Positions 37,146-45,226 of a DNA stretch of 46,391 nucleotides are shown here, piece after piece. Each line of letters starts with the position of its first letter. Position 1 is the first letter of the stretch. A program made the translations under genes and the position numbers. Below the pieces are notes generated by a model, which worked only from the letters and a program-made list of their open reading frames with translations, made no database searches and was not told the DNA's origin. The stretch comes from a virus: IMG/VR virus record IMGVR_UViG_3300042892_004472, positions 1-46,391 of that record; one strand, given 5' to 3'.

Positions 37146-37599
37146 TTTTTCTTTCCTTGGTAAGTTTACATATTAACATAAATTTCTCCCATGCGTCAAC
37201 CACTGCGGGATGACTCATTAGATAATCTGCTTCGGTCTGCATGGCTTTGACACCTGCCTCGGCTAGATCTCTAGAACTGGCGTGCATCAATGGACACAAT
37301 TCATCACCGAATTCTTTGGCTAATTTTTTCCAGGCCTTGAGTTGACCCGGAGTGATGGGTGTGCGTTGCGGACGCATTTCACTGGCCTTGTGTAAGGCCT
37401 GACAGATAGCATCTTCAGCCACACGCCCTGCGGCAATCATGGCCGCATGGTTAGGTTCCACGTTAAACCTACGGGATTGTCCCCCGGGGTATACGCAGAC
37501 AAGGTGACTACCTCGATGGAAACTATCCAAAAGATCGCTATCATACTCAGCCACAGGCCGATACCGCCGTCCAACTTTTTCATAGTATACCTTTTTCAT
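37135..37599 (-). CDS. conserved phage protein (154 aa)
   Basis: Start at ATG 37599 (MKKVYYEKVGRRYRPVAEYD), overlapping the previous stop (ATGA). 'GSHLVCVYPGGQSRRFNVEP' and 'AAMIAAGRVAEDAICQAL' are conserved in T4-like cyanophages. Function unknown. Confidence 0.8.
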   Translation of the reverse strand: MKKVYYEKVGRRYRPVAEYDSDLLDSFHRGSHLVCVYPGGQSRRFNVEPNHAAMIAAGRVAEDAICQALHKASEMRPQRTPITPGQLKAWKKLAKEFGDELCPLMHASSRDLAEAGVKAMQTEADYLMSHPAVVDAWEKFMLICKLTKERKNGN

Positions 37600-38036
37600 T
37601 GATAGTCTCGATCCAACTTTGTATTGGTCAACCCAGCCAGCATCTGAAACTGATCCCATGCTGCCTTTACTGCGGGGCGCGATTCCAGTTCTGAGTCAGG
37701 CAGCACTGCTTCCAACCAAAATTCACCACGCCGACTTGGATGTGCGCCAAACTTGCGTGGCTGGTGCAGCTTGCCCAACTTCCATAAGCCTACACTCACA
37801 CTACGGAAAAGATCTTCGTCAGTTTGACCAGCCCACTCTGGCGCACTACGACTAAAACCCCCGATGGAGTCAAATTCGGGGGTGCCCCCACCGTAGGCAG
37901 TCCATATGTTTGTCCACTGGGCATCGTCATTGGGATCAAAATCTGTACGAGCAATAACCACTAGCACATCGTCGATGTCTACTCGACCTTCCGCAATGTC
38001 TCGAACACACCGACTGTAACTGAGTCCAATTTTCAT
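37596..38036 (-). CDS. conserved phage protein (146 aa)
   Basis: MKIGLSYSRCVRDIAEGRVD..., then 'VLVVIARTDFDPNDDAQWTNIW' and 'GKLHQPRKFGAHPSRR', a family known from T4-like cyanophages. Function unknown. Last codons overlap the next start. Confidence 0.8.
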   Translation of the reverse strand: MKIGLSYSRCVRDIAEGRVDIDDVLVVIARTDFDPNDDAQWTNIWTAYGGGTPEFDSIGGFSRSAPEWAGQTDEDLFRSVSVGLWKLGKLHQPRKFGAHPSRRGEFWLEAVLPDSELESRPAVKAAWDQFQMLAGLTNTKLDRDYQ

Positions 38037-38231
38037 TTAACCACCAAAATGCTTGATAACAGCATCCAGATGGTGGATCATGATTTGGTTTCCACTTACA
38101 TCTTCAGGATGCAGGTACTGACCTTTTTTGAAGTCAGCCAATTCTTTTTTGAGATACCGGCGCTGTTCTTTCAGTGTAAGTAACGTGATACCATCTGCTG
38201 TTTCAAAGTCAATTTCGAGTTTCTTGCTCAT
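38037..38231 (-). CDS. small conserved phage protein (64 aa)
   Basis: MSKKLEIDFETADGITLLTL then KEQRRYLKKELADFKKG, a beta-hairpin followed by a charged helix and 'HPEDVSGNQIMIHHLDAV'. Recurrent in aquatic T4-like phages. Stop abuts the next ATG. Confidence 0.75.
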   Translation of the reverse strand: MSKKLEIDFETADGITLLTLKEQRRYLKKELADFKKGQYLHPEDVSGNQIMIHHLDAVIKHFGG

Positions 38232-38247
38232 ATGTTATTCCAAATTG

Positions 38248-38799
38248 TCAGTCGTTGTACAGCTGACCAAATCTTTTTGGGTTGTCTTCGCGGAGTTGAA
38301 TAGCCTCAGTCAAGGCCTGCACCACCAATTCGTTGAATGTGATATCACGCTCGTGCGCCATTTTCATGTACTTCAACAAATCTTCATCAGAGAAGTCCAC
38401 TTGTATCTGCACACGGGTATCGTATTCCTCACCTGCTCGGATGGCCAGGCATTTTTGAATAAAGTCGTCTGCCACTTCCAAATCCACATAGTCAACATCG
38501 TCCCAGGCTTGATTAGCCGGCACATTTCTAGACTTGGCTTCGTTATGATACTGCTCTGCATAGTCCGAATTGATCATTCGGTAAGCACGATTGTTGGTGT
38601 AGTCGTATGCTGACACTTGATACGCTGTTTGTGCAGATTCAGTACTGAACACAATGCTGAAACTGTATCCACCTTCGCCTTGAACACCGTTCCACGAATC
38701 TAGTGTATAAGCATTGGGACCGTAACATGACCAGCCGTATGCACTGCCTTCGGTGATCTTATAGTCGACCAATTCCATCCATTCTTTCATTGAAATCAT
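38248..38799 (-). CDS. conserved phage protein (183 aa)
   Basis: ATG 38799 overlaps the stop of the 57-aa gene (ATGA), fixing the start (MISMKEWMELVDYKITEG). 'YGWSCYGPNAYTLDSWNG' and a C-terminal ribbon-helix-like 'HERDITFNELVVQALTEAIQ' segment; the latter recalls Arc/MetJ-type helices. Function unknown. Confidence 0.75.
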   Translation of the reverse strand: MISMKEWMELVDYKITEGSAYGWSCYGPNAYTLDSWNGVQGEGGYSFSIVFSTESAQTAYQVSAYDYTNNRAYRMINSDYAEQYHNEAKSRNVPANQAWDDVDYVDLEVADDFIQKCLAIRAGEEYDTRVQIQVDFSDEDLLKYMKMAHERDITFNELVVQALTEAIQLREDNPKRFGQLYND

Positions 38800-38969
38800 T
38801 TGAACATCCTAGCATCTAAAATTATTGCCGCACCTAATACTAACCATAATATTCCAGGCCAAACACTGCCACCGGCGATTGCGGCAATGCCAGAACCTAA
38901 GTTAACACCACCGACAGTGTATCCAATCGTCTTACGGTGCCGACCAAACCATTCCATAAATTTTTCCAT
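38796..38969 (-). CDS. 57-aa two-span membrane protein
   Basis: ATG 38969 with AAGGAA upstream; MEKFMEWFGRHRKTIGYTVG then GVNLGSGIAAIAGGSVWPGI and LWLVLGAAIILDARMFK, two membrane helices. Similar small proteins occur in cyanophages. Coupled to the 183-aa gene. Confidence 0.65.
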   Translation of the reverse strand: MEKFMEWFGRHRKTIGYTVGGVNLGSGIAAIAGGSVWPGILWLVLGAAIILDARMFK

Positions 38970-38987
38970 TTTCAATTCCTTGTTAGA

Positions 38988-39089
38988 TTAATTTTTTGTT
39001 TGTTTGCCAAAAAATATAAAAATTGCTGCCAACCCCAGAGCCAGCGGCAGGTTAACAAATGCCAAGATCAATACCAACAGCCAATGCAT
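38988..39089 (-). CDS. 33-aa membrane peptide
   Basis: ATG 39089 overlaps the ligase stop (TAATG). One helix (HWLLVLILAFVNLPLALGL... FIFF) with a basic tail GKQTKN. Function unknown. Confidence 0.6.
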   Translation of the reverse strand: MHWLLVLILAFVNLPLALGLAAIFIFFGKQTKN

Positions 39090-40465
39090 TACAGTTTCTC
39101 CCCGGCTTCAAATCCACGGAATCGAACATGTCGAGGGAATCTTAAACTGAATGATCCGTCTTGATTTTGAGTAACTGCATCAGCTTGGATTTCGCCAATG
39201 ACACCAAGTAACTGATCCCGGGCAGCCCAAAACTCATCACGATCATTATCACTATAGCCAGTACCAACATTAACCCGAATATTTCGTTCATCGTCAACTC
39301 CTTCGTAAATTATAGCACCCAACCGGCCTGCATTGCGACCAGTTCCTTCTTCAAAACCCACAATGGTCAAATCCACTGTGATGGTGGGTTTCCATTTCAT
39401 CCAATGATCACTGCGCTTGCATTCGTACGGAGCGTCGAGATTTTTAATCATGATGCCTTCGTAACCTTGCTCAACTGACGCTTCAGCAAACCTGCGCATG
39501 ACATCATGTCCTTCCGCAGTGTCCAAGTCCACATTCATACCAGGCATGATACGCAAACAATCGGTTTCGTCCAAAACCGTCTTGGCACTGTCAATCCACT
39601 CTATACGCTTGTACTGTTGCAAGTTGCAATGACCTTCTTTGAGAGCATCCAACGGGATGATATCAAAAATGTGATAAACCATGCCAGTTGTTTTGGCATT
39701 GCTTTTGCGTTGTGCCTGTTTCATTAGTGCTTGGAAATTCTCACCTACAATTTCACCATCCAACACAAAGTGTCCACCTGTGCCGCGACCGTACTGGAAT
39801 GCCCGACGGTTGTCCAAGATGGCCTCGGCAATCTGCGGAAAGTTTTCAAATCCTTTGCCATTGCGGCTGTACAACACACAGCTATTGCCCGACACCACTG
39901 CCAACACACGCACGCCGTCCAGCTTGACTTCCAGGCGTTTGATGCCCTTCATCTTCTTGGGGTGGTCGGTGGAGTCCTGTGCCAGCTGACAAGTAAAGGT
40001 AGGGATCTTCCATTCTGTTTTGCCCACAACTTTGTTGATGGTCTTTTCACTGATGCCGCATCGCAGGTCTTTGATCAGCACTCGACGACACAGCATGTTC
40101 CATTCGGCACTGTCAAACTCTTGGCTCACAGCCGCAATACGATCACGAGCTTCGTGCCCGGTCAAGCTACGAGTGCGCAGTGCTTCACACAAGGCCCAGA
40201 ACACAGGCCAGTTGTTGGGTTGGTTCTCAAGTCCAGTGGTCTCGGGTATTTGTTTGACGCCGAACACATAGAAAGGGTTGTAGGCCTGATAGCAGTTGAA
40301 CAAAAAGCATTGAGCACTGGCGCTGCCAAGTTGTGAGGCCACATAGGCTTTTTCGATCACAGATTCTTTGTGTAATCTACTGTCGCTGCTTTCAAGATCT
40401 CGAATCCAGTCTGCTGCCAACTTGATCCCTTCAAATTCTTTTGTGCTAAAATCTATTTTGTTCAT
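39089..40465 (-). CDS. ATP-dependent DNA ligase
   Basis: 458 aa from ATG 40465 (MNKIDFSTKEFEGIKLAADW); a longer frame to 40549 overlaps the upstream gene. Adenylation Lys181 in motif I (VKLDGVR), motif III (HIFDIIP), motif IV (EGIMIK), motif V (WMKWKP) and the C-terminal OB-fold (VDLTIVGFEEGTGRNAGRLG) are present. Equivalent to T4 gp30, sealing nicks and Okazaki fragments. The ATG is 1 nt after the preceding stop. Confidence 0.95.
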   Translation of the reverse strand: MNKIDFSTKEFEGIKLAADWIRDLESSDSRLHKESVIEKAYVASQLGSASAQCFLFNCYQAYNPFYVFGVKQIPETTGLENQPNNWPVFWALCEALRTRSLTGHEARDRIAAVSQEFDSAEWNMLCRRVLIKDLRCGISEKTINKVVGKTEWKIPTFTCQLAQDSTDHPKKMKGIKRLEVKLDGVRVLAVVSGNSCVLYSRNGKGFENFPQIAEAILDNRRAFQYGRGTGGHFVLDGEIVGENFQALMKQAQRKSNAKTTGMVYHIFDIIPLDALKEGHCNLQQYKRIEWIDSAKTVLDETDCLRIMPGMNVDLDTAEGHDVMRRFAEASVEQGYEGIMIKNLDAPYECKRSDHWMKWKPTITVDLTIVGFEEGTGRNAGRLGAIIYEGVDDERNIRVNVGTGYSDNDRDEFWAARDQLLGVIGEIQADAVTQNQDGSFSLRFPRHVRFRGFEAGEKL

Positions 40466-40466
40466 G

Positions 40467-40631
40467 TTATTTACTGTTGCGTTGCTGATGTTTATACTCT
40501 CGTTTAAGCCAATATTTGTATCGGTTAAAATACTCTTGTTGGCTGACAACAGGCTCTTGATGGGCCTGATGTTCTTCGCGATTTTCCATCCACATCTGTG
40601 TTAACCACAAACGAAAAGTTGATTGTTTCAT
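40467..40631 (-). CDS. small phage protein (54 aa)
   Basis: ATG 40631; MKQSTFRLWLTQMWMENREE then HQAHQEPVVSQQEY and a basic tail. A 'W-x(3)-MW-x-E-x-R-x-E' helix is seen in similar short proteins of other T4-like phages. TATAAT at 40647-40652 is upstream but lacks a -35. Function unknown. Confidence 0.6.
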   Translation of the reverse strand: MKQSTFRLWLTQMWMENREEHQAHQEPVVSQQEYFNRYKYWLKREYKHQQRNSK

Positions 40632-40647
40632 TTGCAAGCACAGTCAA

Positions 40648-40923
40648 TTATACTGTTTCCAACATGGCAGCCGGAACATTGTATCGAACACCAACATCGG
40701 TGTCGACCAGAATATTCTTCAGCTTGACCTTGTTGACTGTTCCGGTATAGGTCACACCAGTTTTACGATTGTGAAACTTGACGCGAGTACCAATCACAAA
40801 GGATCCAGTGTTGCGGCGAGTGAGTTGACTACGAGCAAATCGCACTGCATCCGCAATGCTGGTCAGCTGATCGTTAGTAAATGAGCCTTGAAGGATGGCA
40901 GTGTTGATTTCTTGGATATTCAT
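40648..40923 (-). CDS. conserved phage protein (91 aa)
   Basis: Start at ATG 40923 with AAGGAG upstream. 'NIQEINTAILQGSFTNDQL', 'AVRFARSQLTRRNTGSFVIG' and 'RVKFHNRKTGVTYTGTVNKV' are a family common in T4-like cyanophages; the second half looks like a small SH3-like barrel. Function unknown. Confidence 0.75.
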   Translation of the reverse strand: MNIQEINTAILQGSFTNDQLTSIADAVRFARSQLTRRNTGSFVIGTRVKFHNRKTGVTYTGTVNKVKLKNILVDTDVGVRYNVPAAMLETV

Positions 40924-40933
40924 AACATACTCC

Positions 40934-41119
40934 TTAGTCAATTTGAATGTCGGCAATTTGGCCGTTGCGAAAAATAAAATACTCGTTGATCACGCCGTGG
41001 TAAGCCCAGATGCAATCGTTGCCTTTGGTCAAGGTATAATGCTTGACGCCACGCTTTCTGTAGTGCTCCTGCACCAGCATGACTTCAAACAGATTAAGAT
41101 CAGGATGGATTGATATCAT
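40934..41119 (-). CDS. hypothetical protein (61 aa)
   Basis: MISIHPDLNLFEVMLVQEHY..., 61 aa. Start overlaps the end of the 73-aa gene (ATGA). No recognised domain. Confidence 0.65.
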   Translation of the reverse strand: MISIHPDLNLFEVMLVQEHYRKRGVKHYTLTKGNDCIWAYHGVINEYFIFRNGQIADIQID

Positions 41120-41337
41120 GCTGCCGCCAGTACCGCCATCAAACTGTTGTTGATCATGTCCATCTCGTCGCGTTCCACATAGAAGTCTGTGGTTGGATCA
41201 TAGTACTGACCTTGTTTGACATCGTAGTAGAGCACACGACCCGAGAAGTTAAACGGACCTTCAAGTCCCGCCCGTGGACCGTATTTGACACGCATCAGGT
41301 CTGTCTCGAATTTGTCTGCCAGTACCTTGTAGCCCAT
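41116..41337 (-). CDS. hypothetical protein (73 aa)
   Basis: ATG 41337 with AAGGAG at 8 nt; MGYKVLADKFETDLMRVKYG, 'GPFNFSGRVLYYDVKQG' strands and an Asp/Glu-rich helix. First gene behind the cassette promoter at 41368-41396. Confidence 0.65.
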   Translation of the reverse strand: MGYKVLADKFETDLMRVKYGPRAGLEGPFNFSGRVLYYDVKQGQYYDPTTDFYVERDEMDMINNSLMAVLAAA

Positions 41338-41367
41338 GATTAACTCCTTTTGTGTCTGTGTATGTAT

Positions 41368-41396
41368 ATTATAGCAGAATGGCAATTTTGGGTCAA
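41368..41396 (-). promoter_or_regulatory. cassette promoter (TTGACC-17-TATAAT)
   Basis: -35 TTGACC (41391-41396), 17-bp spacer, -10 TATAAT (41368-41373), leader ATACATACACAGACACAAAAGGAG. Same family as the copies at 2-6 kb. Confidence 0.85.
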
Positions 41397-41402
41397 CCAA
41401 AA

Positions 41403-41627
41403 TTAGGCAAACAATTCTCCGTACATTTCTTCGTACACTGCATCAAAGTCTTCGCGGATCCATTCGATGGCATATCCGCGCTGGGCATAGTCATCGGCCA
41501 TGACCTGCAGGTAGTGCAGAGCCTGTGTGGCGCTCATATCGCGATCAGCCATCAGGCTTAGATTACTGCAATGAGCAAAATTGTTGCTGTCTCTGTGGGC
41601 ACTAACTTGGACAAATTGCTTGATCAT
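41403..41627 (-). CDS. hypothetical protein (74 aa)
   Basis: MIKQFVQVSAHRDSNNFAHC..., 'ALHYLQVMADDYAQRGYAIEW' helix, acidic C-terminus. AGGAG precedes the ATG. Single-gene cassette between two cassette promoters. Confidence 0.65.
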   Translation of the reverse strand: MIKQFVQVSAHRDSNNFAHCSNLSLMADRDMSATQALHYLQVMADDYAQRGYAIEWIREDFDAVYEEMYGELFA

Positions 41628-41657
41628 CTCTGGCTCCTGTTTGCTGTTTATGCATTA

Positions 41658-41686
41658 ATTATAGCAGAATGGGCATTTTGAGTCAA
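41658..41686 (-). promoter_or_regulatory. cassette promoter (TTGACT-17-TATAAT)
   Basis: -35 TTGACT (41681-41686), 17-bp spacer, -10 TATAAT (41658-41663); leader nearly identical to the copy at 5309-5337. The stop of the 77-aa gene (41685-41683) falls in the -35 box. Confidence 0.85.
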
Positions 41687-41916
41687 CCAAATGCTTTTAC
41701 CAGCCCAGAAAAGCCAATTGCTACACTTACAAGATTCACAAACATCTGTGGTTTATTTGCAACACGAATAGTCCATGCTAGAAACAGTATTGTTCCTATA
41801 AAAAATGTAAGGATATTGTAAGGATAGGCCTCAGGACCTATGGCGTTCAGGCTATGCCCGGCCACTATGAATACAGCGCCGGCCCACTGCAAAATTTCAT
41901 TAACATCTAATTTCAT
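41683..41916 (-). CDS. small membrane protein (77 aa)
   Basis: Start at ATG 41916 (MKLDVNEILQWAGAVFIVAG); a longer frame to 41967 would begin upstream of the promoter. Two or three hydrophobic segments (8-23, 34-49, 56-75). The -10 box ends 6 nt before the ATG, so the mRNA is likely leaderless. Function unknown. Confidence 0.65.
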   Translation of the reverse strand: MKLDVNEILQWAGAVFIVAGHSLNAIGPEAYPYNILTFFIGTILFLAWTIRVANKPQMFVNLVSVAIGFSGLVKAFG

Positions 41917-41922
41917 AACTGT

Positions 41923-41951
41923 ATTATAACAGAATGGCAATTCGGGGTCAA
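41923..41951 (-). promoter_or_regulatory. promoter (TTGACC-17-TATAAT), leaderless type
   Basis: -35 TTGACC (41946-41951), 17-bp spacer resembling the cassette spacers, -10 TATAAT (41923-41928). Unlike the cassettes it has no leader or ribosome site; ATG follows after 6 nt. Confidence 0.75.
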
Positions 41952-41969
41952 CCGTTTTATGCCACAAAA

Positions 41970-41986
41970 ACCCCTGATTTTGGGGT
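41970..41986. terminator. Rho-independent terminator
   Basis: ACCCC (41970-41974)/GGGGT (41982-41986) hairpin with A/T runs on both sides; on the minus strand followed by TTTTTG. It closes the virion-gene operon that ends at 42013. Confidence 0.7.
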
Positions 41987-42012
41987 AATTTTTGTTGTTT
42001 TTTAACAACAGA

Positions 42013-43962
42013 TTAGTAAATTACATTGGCGCGAGCAGCGCTTTCGCTCACTATGGACGGGATCAAATTTGCTTGCGGTGGTATCTGATCTGGATCAGCA
42101 GGCACCAAATTGGCTGCGGTTCCTACGCCGGACGCATTGAGTCCTAACTTGCTGCGTCCTTCTCTCAAGGCGGCCACTATTGCTTGTCCGCCTGCTGTGG
42201 CCGTGGTAGCAACATCTTCGAGATATTGTGCAGTGCCACCTACTTTGGTATCAACGCCGTAGCTGGGCAAAGAGAATATAAAACTTTGAGTGGAGGTTTG
42301 ACTGGCCACAACATTTGCAACATCTATTGCGGCTGCTGTTTGGAAAGAGACTTCTGAAGTTATCTGTGAACTGATTGCTGAGAAGTATGTGTTGAGTTCT
42401 GTGGTCTGTGCAGGATTGGCCGCGATAATATTTCCAATTTCAGTTTGTGCTTGCCCAATCAAGGTCAGTATTGTGGCATCCGATGCCACATTCCCCAACA
42501 TGTTGTTGTAAATGGTAATTAGATTGGTCAGCTGGCCAGCAGCATACAGTGAATTTATAACTGTGACAGAATTGTTTAAACTGTCAATGATGTTGGTGCC
42601 CACTGCTGTGCCAAGAATATCTGTTATCAGTATTGTGCCGTTGTCGCCAGAACCCGTGGCATAGGTGTTGGCATAGTAATCTAAATCTGTTTGCGGAACA
42701 GCCTGAGTCTGTGCAGTGATATCTGGCAAGTCAGTGTTTGTTTCCACTGCCAAGAATGCATCTGACAACTGTGGCAATGTCATTCTGCTGATGTTGGTAA
42801 TTTGCAATAGAGCATTGGCTAGCGCTTTGTTGGCCAATGCCAGGCCTGGCTCGGTTATGATGGACAAGCGCTCAAGACTTATACCAAACGGTGGCAGTGT
42901 GGTTTCCAAGTTGGAATTCACTGTGTAAAATGTGCCTGAACTGGTATTGTTGGTGACAGGAATCGTGGAACTTTGTCGCACTGCACATGCCAATGGGCGT
43001 TCAACCACTCGTGCTGCGGCTTCTTGATCTAAAGTGCTGTAGGGTGGCACAGGGTCGGGTGTTATATAGATGCCACGAAGACCATCAGCAGTGGCTGTTG
43101 TCAATGATGCATAACTGTTGGGCAGCATTATGGCTGGGTTTAATAAATCTGCCAATGAATTGATGTTGGGAGTCCATATGCCAAGTGTTTGCAGTATCTG
43201 TTCTAGTGTAGAGCCTGTTATGGCTGTCAATGCCAAGTACATGATTTTTTGCACATCGTCAGTGACAATTAAATCATTGTTGCTTAGGTTCAATATGATA
43301 TTTTCATTTATGCCGGCATCAGACAATGCGCCAATCAGCGGAGTTATTGTACCCGATCGCAATGAGATTTGTTGTATCAAGGCCAAGGGTGATCCTAGGT
43401 TGGCCAAGTTACCTAAATTTATCCAATAGCCGGCATTGAACAAATCATCGCCCATGGCCCGAGTTGCCAAATTTACATCTGTCAATCCACCGGTGGTCAG
43501 ACTATTCATGTTGGTGAATGTGTCTGCCAGATAAGTGTTGGCGTTTACAGCACTGTTGATAAAGATATTTGTAGTGTCTGCATATGCTGCTGCGGTGTTG
43601 AATATCTGTGTAAACTTGCTGACATTGTTGTTGCCCAAATACTCATCAGCAGTCAATGTAATGATGCCGGTCATGCCTGGATCAACGATGGTAGACGACA
43701 CCAACGACACAGTTCCAGTCACTATGGAATCTGCCAATGCAGGACAACTATTGCCAATGTTGCCTGCAAAAGTTTGTAAGGCCGTTTGTGTACTTTCTGG
43801 CAGAGCACTAGAATTGCCGATGGTTGCAATCAAGTTTGCCAGCAACGGCAACGATGTATAATTGGTGATTGCTGTTGTCAGTGTAGAAGGAATGTTGATT
43901 CCTGTATTTTGCAACAGAGCAGCACCTGCTTGCAATTGCAATGGTGTTAGTATTGCAGCCAT
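42013..43962 (-). CDS. virion structural protein, baseplate/tail-associated (649 aa)
   Basis: Large Asn/Thr/Ala-rich protein, no signal peptide, N-terminus MAAILTPLQLQAGAALLQNT, many short helices and 'TNISRMTLPQLSDAFLAVE'-type segments. Directly downstream of the PAAR gene, overlapping its stop, the place of a large structural gene in T4-like cyanophages. Precise position in the particle is unknown. Confidence 0.75.
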   Translation of the reverse strand: MAAILTPLQLQAGAALLQNTGINIPSTLTTAITNYTSLPLLANLIATIGNSSALPESTQTALQTFAGNIGNSCPALADSIVTGTVSLVSSTIVDPGMTGIITLTADEYLGNNNVSKFTQIFNTAAAYADTTNIFINSAVNANTYLADTFTNMNSLTTGGLTDVNLATRAMGDDLFNAGYWINLGNLANLGSPLALIQQISLRSGTITPLIGALSDAGINENIILNLSNNDLIVTDDVQKIMYLALTAITGSTLEQILQTLGIWTPNINSLADLLNPAIMLPNSYASLTTATADGLRGIYITPDPVPPYSTLDQEAAARVVERPLACAVRQSSTIPVTNNTSSGTFYTVNSNLETTLPPFGISLERLSIITEPGLALANKALANALLQITNISRMTLPQLSDAFLAVETNTDLPDITAQTQAVPQTDLDYYANTYATGSGDNGTILITDILGTAVGTNIIDSLNNSVTVINSLYAAGQLTNLITIYNNMLGNVASDATILTLIGQAQTEIGNIIAANPAQTTELNTYFSAISSQITSEVSFQTAAAIDVANVVASQTSTQSFIFSLPSYGVDTKVGGTAQYLEDVATTATAGGQAIVAALREGRSKLGLNASGVGTAANLVPADPDQIPPQANLIPSIVSESAARANVIY

Positions 43963-44243
43963 TATGCAGCCCTTACATCAGCGCTGCCACCGGATCGCGG
44001 ATGACCGCAGGTGTCGGTGTCTCCAGTTCGGATCACTGGCTTGCCGCCAGCTCGCACTGTGGCACTGCCACCTTTGACTGTGGCAGTAGCATGCGGAGGA
44101 TGCGGTGGTCCCCACGGAGCATGCGGGGTGACGCCGTTGCCAGCAACAATGATAGGACGGCCATTTACTCGTACAGAAGCTACGCCACCGGTGGCTTGGC
44201 CGCCTGCTGAATTTGAATCGCCTACTCGTTGCACTGCTGGCAT
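43962..44243 (-). CDS. PAAR-repeat spike-tip protein
   Basis: 93 aa with repeated PAAR motifs: 'PAVQRVGDSN' start, 'VRVNGRPIIVAGNGVTPHAPW', 'HPPHATATVKGGSATVRAGGKPVIRTGD', 'DTCGHPRSGGSADVRA'. His and Cys residues bind the iron/zinc at the tip. Equivalent to T4 gp5.4, which sharpens the central spike (gp5) for membrane penetration. Confidence 0.93.
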   Translation of the reverse strand: MPAVQRVGDSNSAGGQATGGVASVRVNGRPIIVAGNGVTPHAPWGPPHPPHATATVKGGSATVRAGGKPVIRTGDTDTCGHPRSGGSADVRAA

Positions 44244-44244
44244 G

Positions 44245-44550
44245 TTATCCTAGTATAAGTTTCTTCTCTGGTACTTTAATACCAGTGGTTGCTTCAATGT
44301 ATTTCATTTTGACTGAATCATCAGTCTTGGATACCAAAGAAACGCTGTTAGTATTTAACCGAATTTCTTCCTTGGGATCTGCTGTGAACATGCTAGGCAC
44401 AAGTCCCATGCCTTGAGGGCCCGGAGCGATACTCACTGGTTCTTCTAGTGTGATCCAATCTCCACCGGATTGTTTTACTTTGGCAACCATTTCTTCGCCT
44501 GAGTTCAATTTGAATGTGTATACTTGATTGTATTCAAGAGCTATTTGCAT
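44245..44550 (-). CDS. conserved phage protein (101 aa)
   Basis: Starts 'MQIALEYNQVYTFKLNSGEEM', followed by 'APGPQGMGLVPSMFTADPKEE' and ending 'YIEATTGIKVPEKKLI'. A highly conserved small family next to nrd/grx in T4-like cyanophages, with an Sm-like beta-barrel appearance. Function unknown. Stop is 2 bp from the PAAR start. Confidence 0.8.
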   Translation of the reverse strand: MQIALEYNQVYTFKLNSGEEMVAKVKQSGGDWITLEEPVSIAPGPQGMGLVPSMFTADPKEEIRLNTNSVSLVSKTDDSVKMKYIEATTGIKVPEKKLILG

Positions 44551-44771
44551 TATGCTAGTTTCTTTCTGAGTTCTGTAAATCCGCCCACAAGTTCTTCATC
44601 CAAGAAGATCTGTGGTAATGTTCGAGCAGTTGGTACTGCTTCTAGTAGTTGTTCACGTGTCCAGTTCTGGCTCACGTTGCGTTCTTCATATTCAATGCCT
44701 TGAGATTCCAATAGTGCTTTTGCTTGAGTGCAGAAAGAACAGGAATCTTTTGACCATACAATTGCTTTCAT
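44550..44771 (-). CDS. grx: glutaredoxin
   Basis: 73 aa, thioredoxin fold with the redox motif Cys12-Ser-Phe-Cys15 (KDSCSFCTQAK), cis-Pro region 'TLPQIF' and 'GGFTEL' glutathione-binding end. Supplies electrons to the phage ribonucleotide reductase, whose small subunit gene is just upstream. The stop shares a base with the next start. Confidence 0.92.
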   Translation of the reverse strand: MKAIVWSKDSCSFCTQAKALLESQGIEYEERNVSQNWTREQLLEAVPTARTLPQIFLDEELVGGFTELRKKLA

Positions 44772-45224
44772 TTAGTTTCCTTCTTTTGATTTGTCGTAAG
44801 TTTTGGCAAATATGTCTGATTTGACAACACCATAATCCCCAGGGCCGTGCTTGACAATATAGTCATTGCCCTTGGTATAGTTTAAATCTCCCCAGCTGGC
44901 TCGGACAACACCATCATGGTCAGCAAGTCGAGCCACCTTCATGATCTTTTTGGGTGTTGCTGTGCCATCACCATTGTCGTTGTAGTATGCAGCAAACTTG
45001 ATGGGACTCACAGGATACTTTTCTCCCTTGGGTCCAGTAATGATCTTGTGACCCACTGTGTAGTCCACAGGACCTTCTAGTGTTTGAACCACACCGTTGT
45101 CCGTGGCAGTTTTATAACTGATAGGGGTTGGGTGTTTGTAGGTTTGGAAACCTCCAGCATCAAACCAGGCATCATCTACTCCGGGTGCGGTTGCTGCAAT
45201 AGATTGTCGAATATCGTCATTCAT
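44772..45224 (-). CDS. conserved phage protein (150 aa)
   Basis: 'AWFDAGGFQTYKHPTPISYK', 'GPVDYTVGHKIITGPKGEKYPV' and a C-terminal 'KHGPGDYGVVKSDIFAKTYD'. The 'DYxxG...I..G..GE.YP' repeats look like a duplicated small beta-domain found in phage and bacterial proteins; function unknown. Lies between nrdB and grx. Confidence 0.7.
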   Translation of the reverse strand: MNDDIRQSIAATAPGVDDAWFDAGGFQTYKHPTPISYKTATDNGVVQTLEGPVDYTVGHKIITGPKGEKYPVSPIKFAAYYNDNGDGTATPKKIMKVARLADHDGVVRASWGDLNYTKGNDYIVKHGPGDYGVVKSDIFAKTYDKSKEGN

Positions 45225-45226
45225 TT

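Noticed and set aside
39731-40336. Plus-strand open frame of ~200 codons opposite the DNA ligase gene
   Set aside because: Antisense shadow of the ligase; no ribosome site or recognisable domain.
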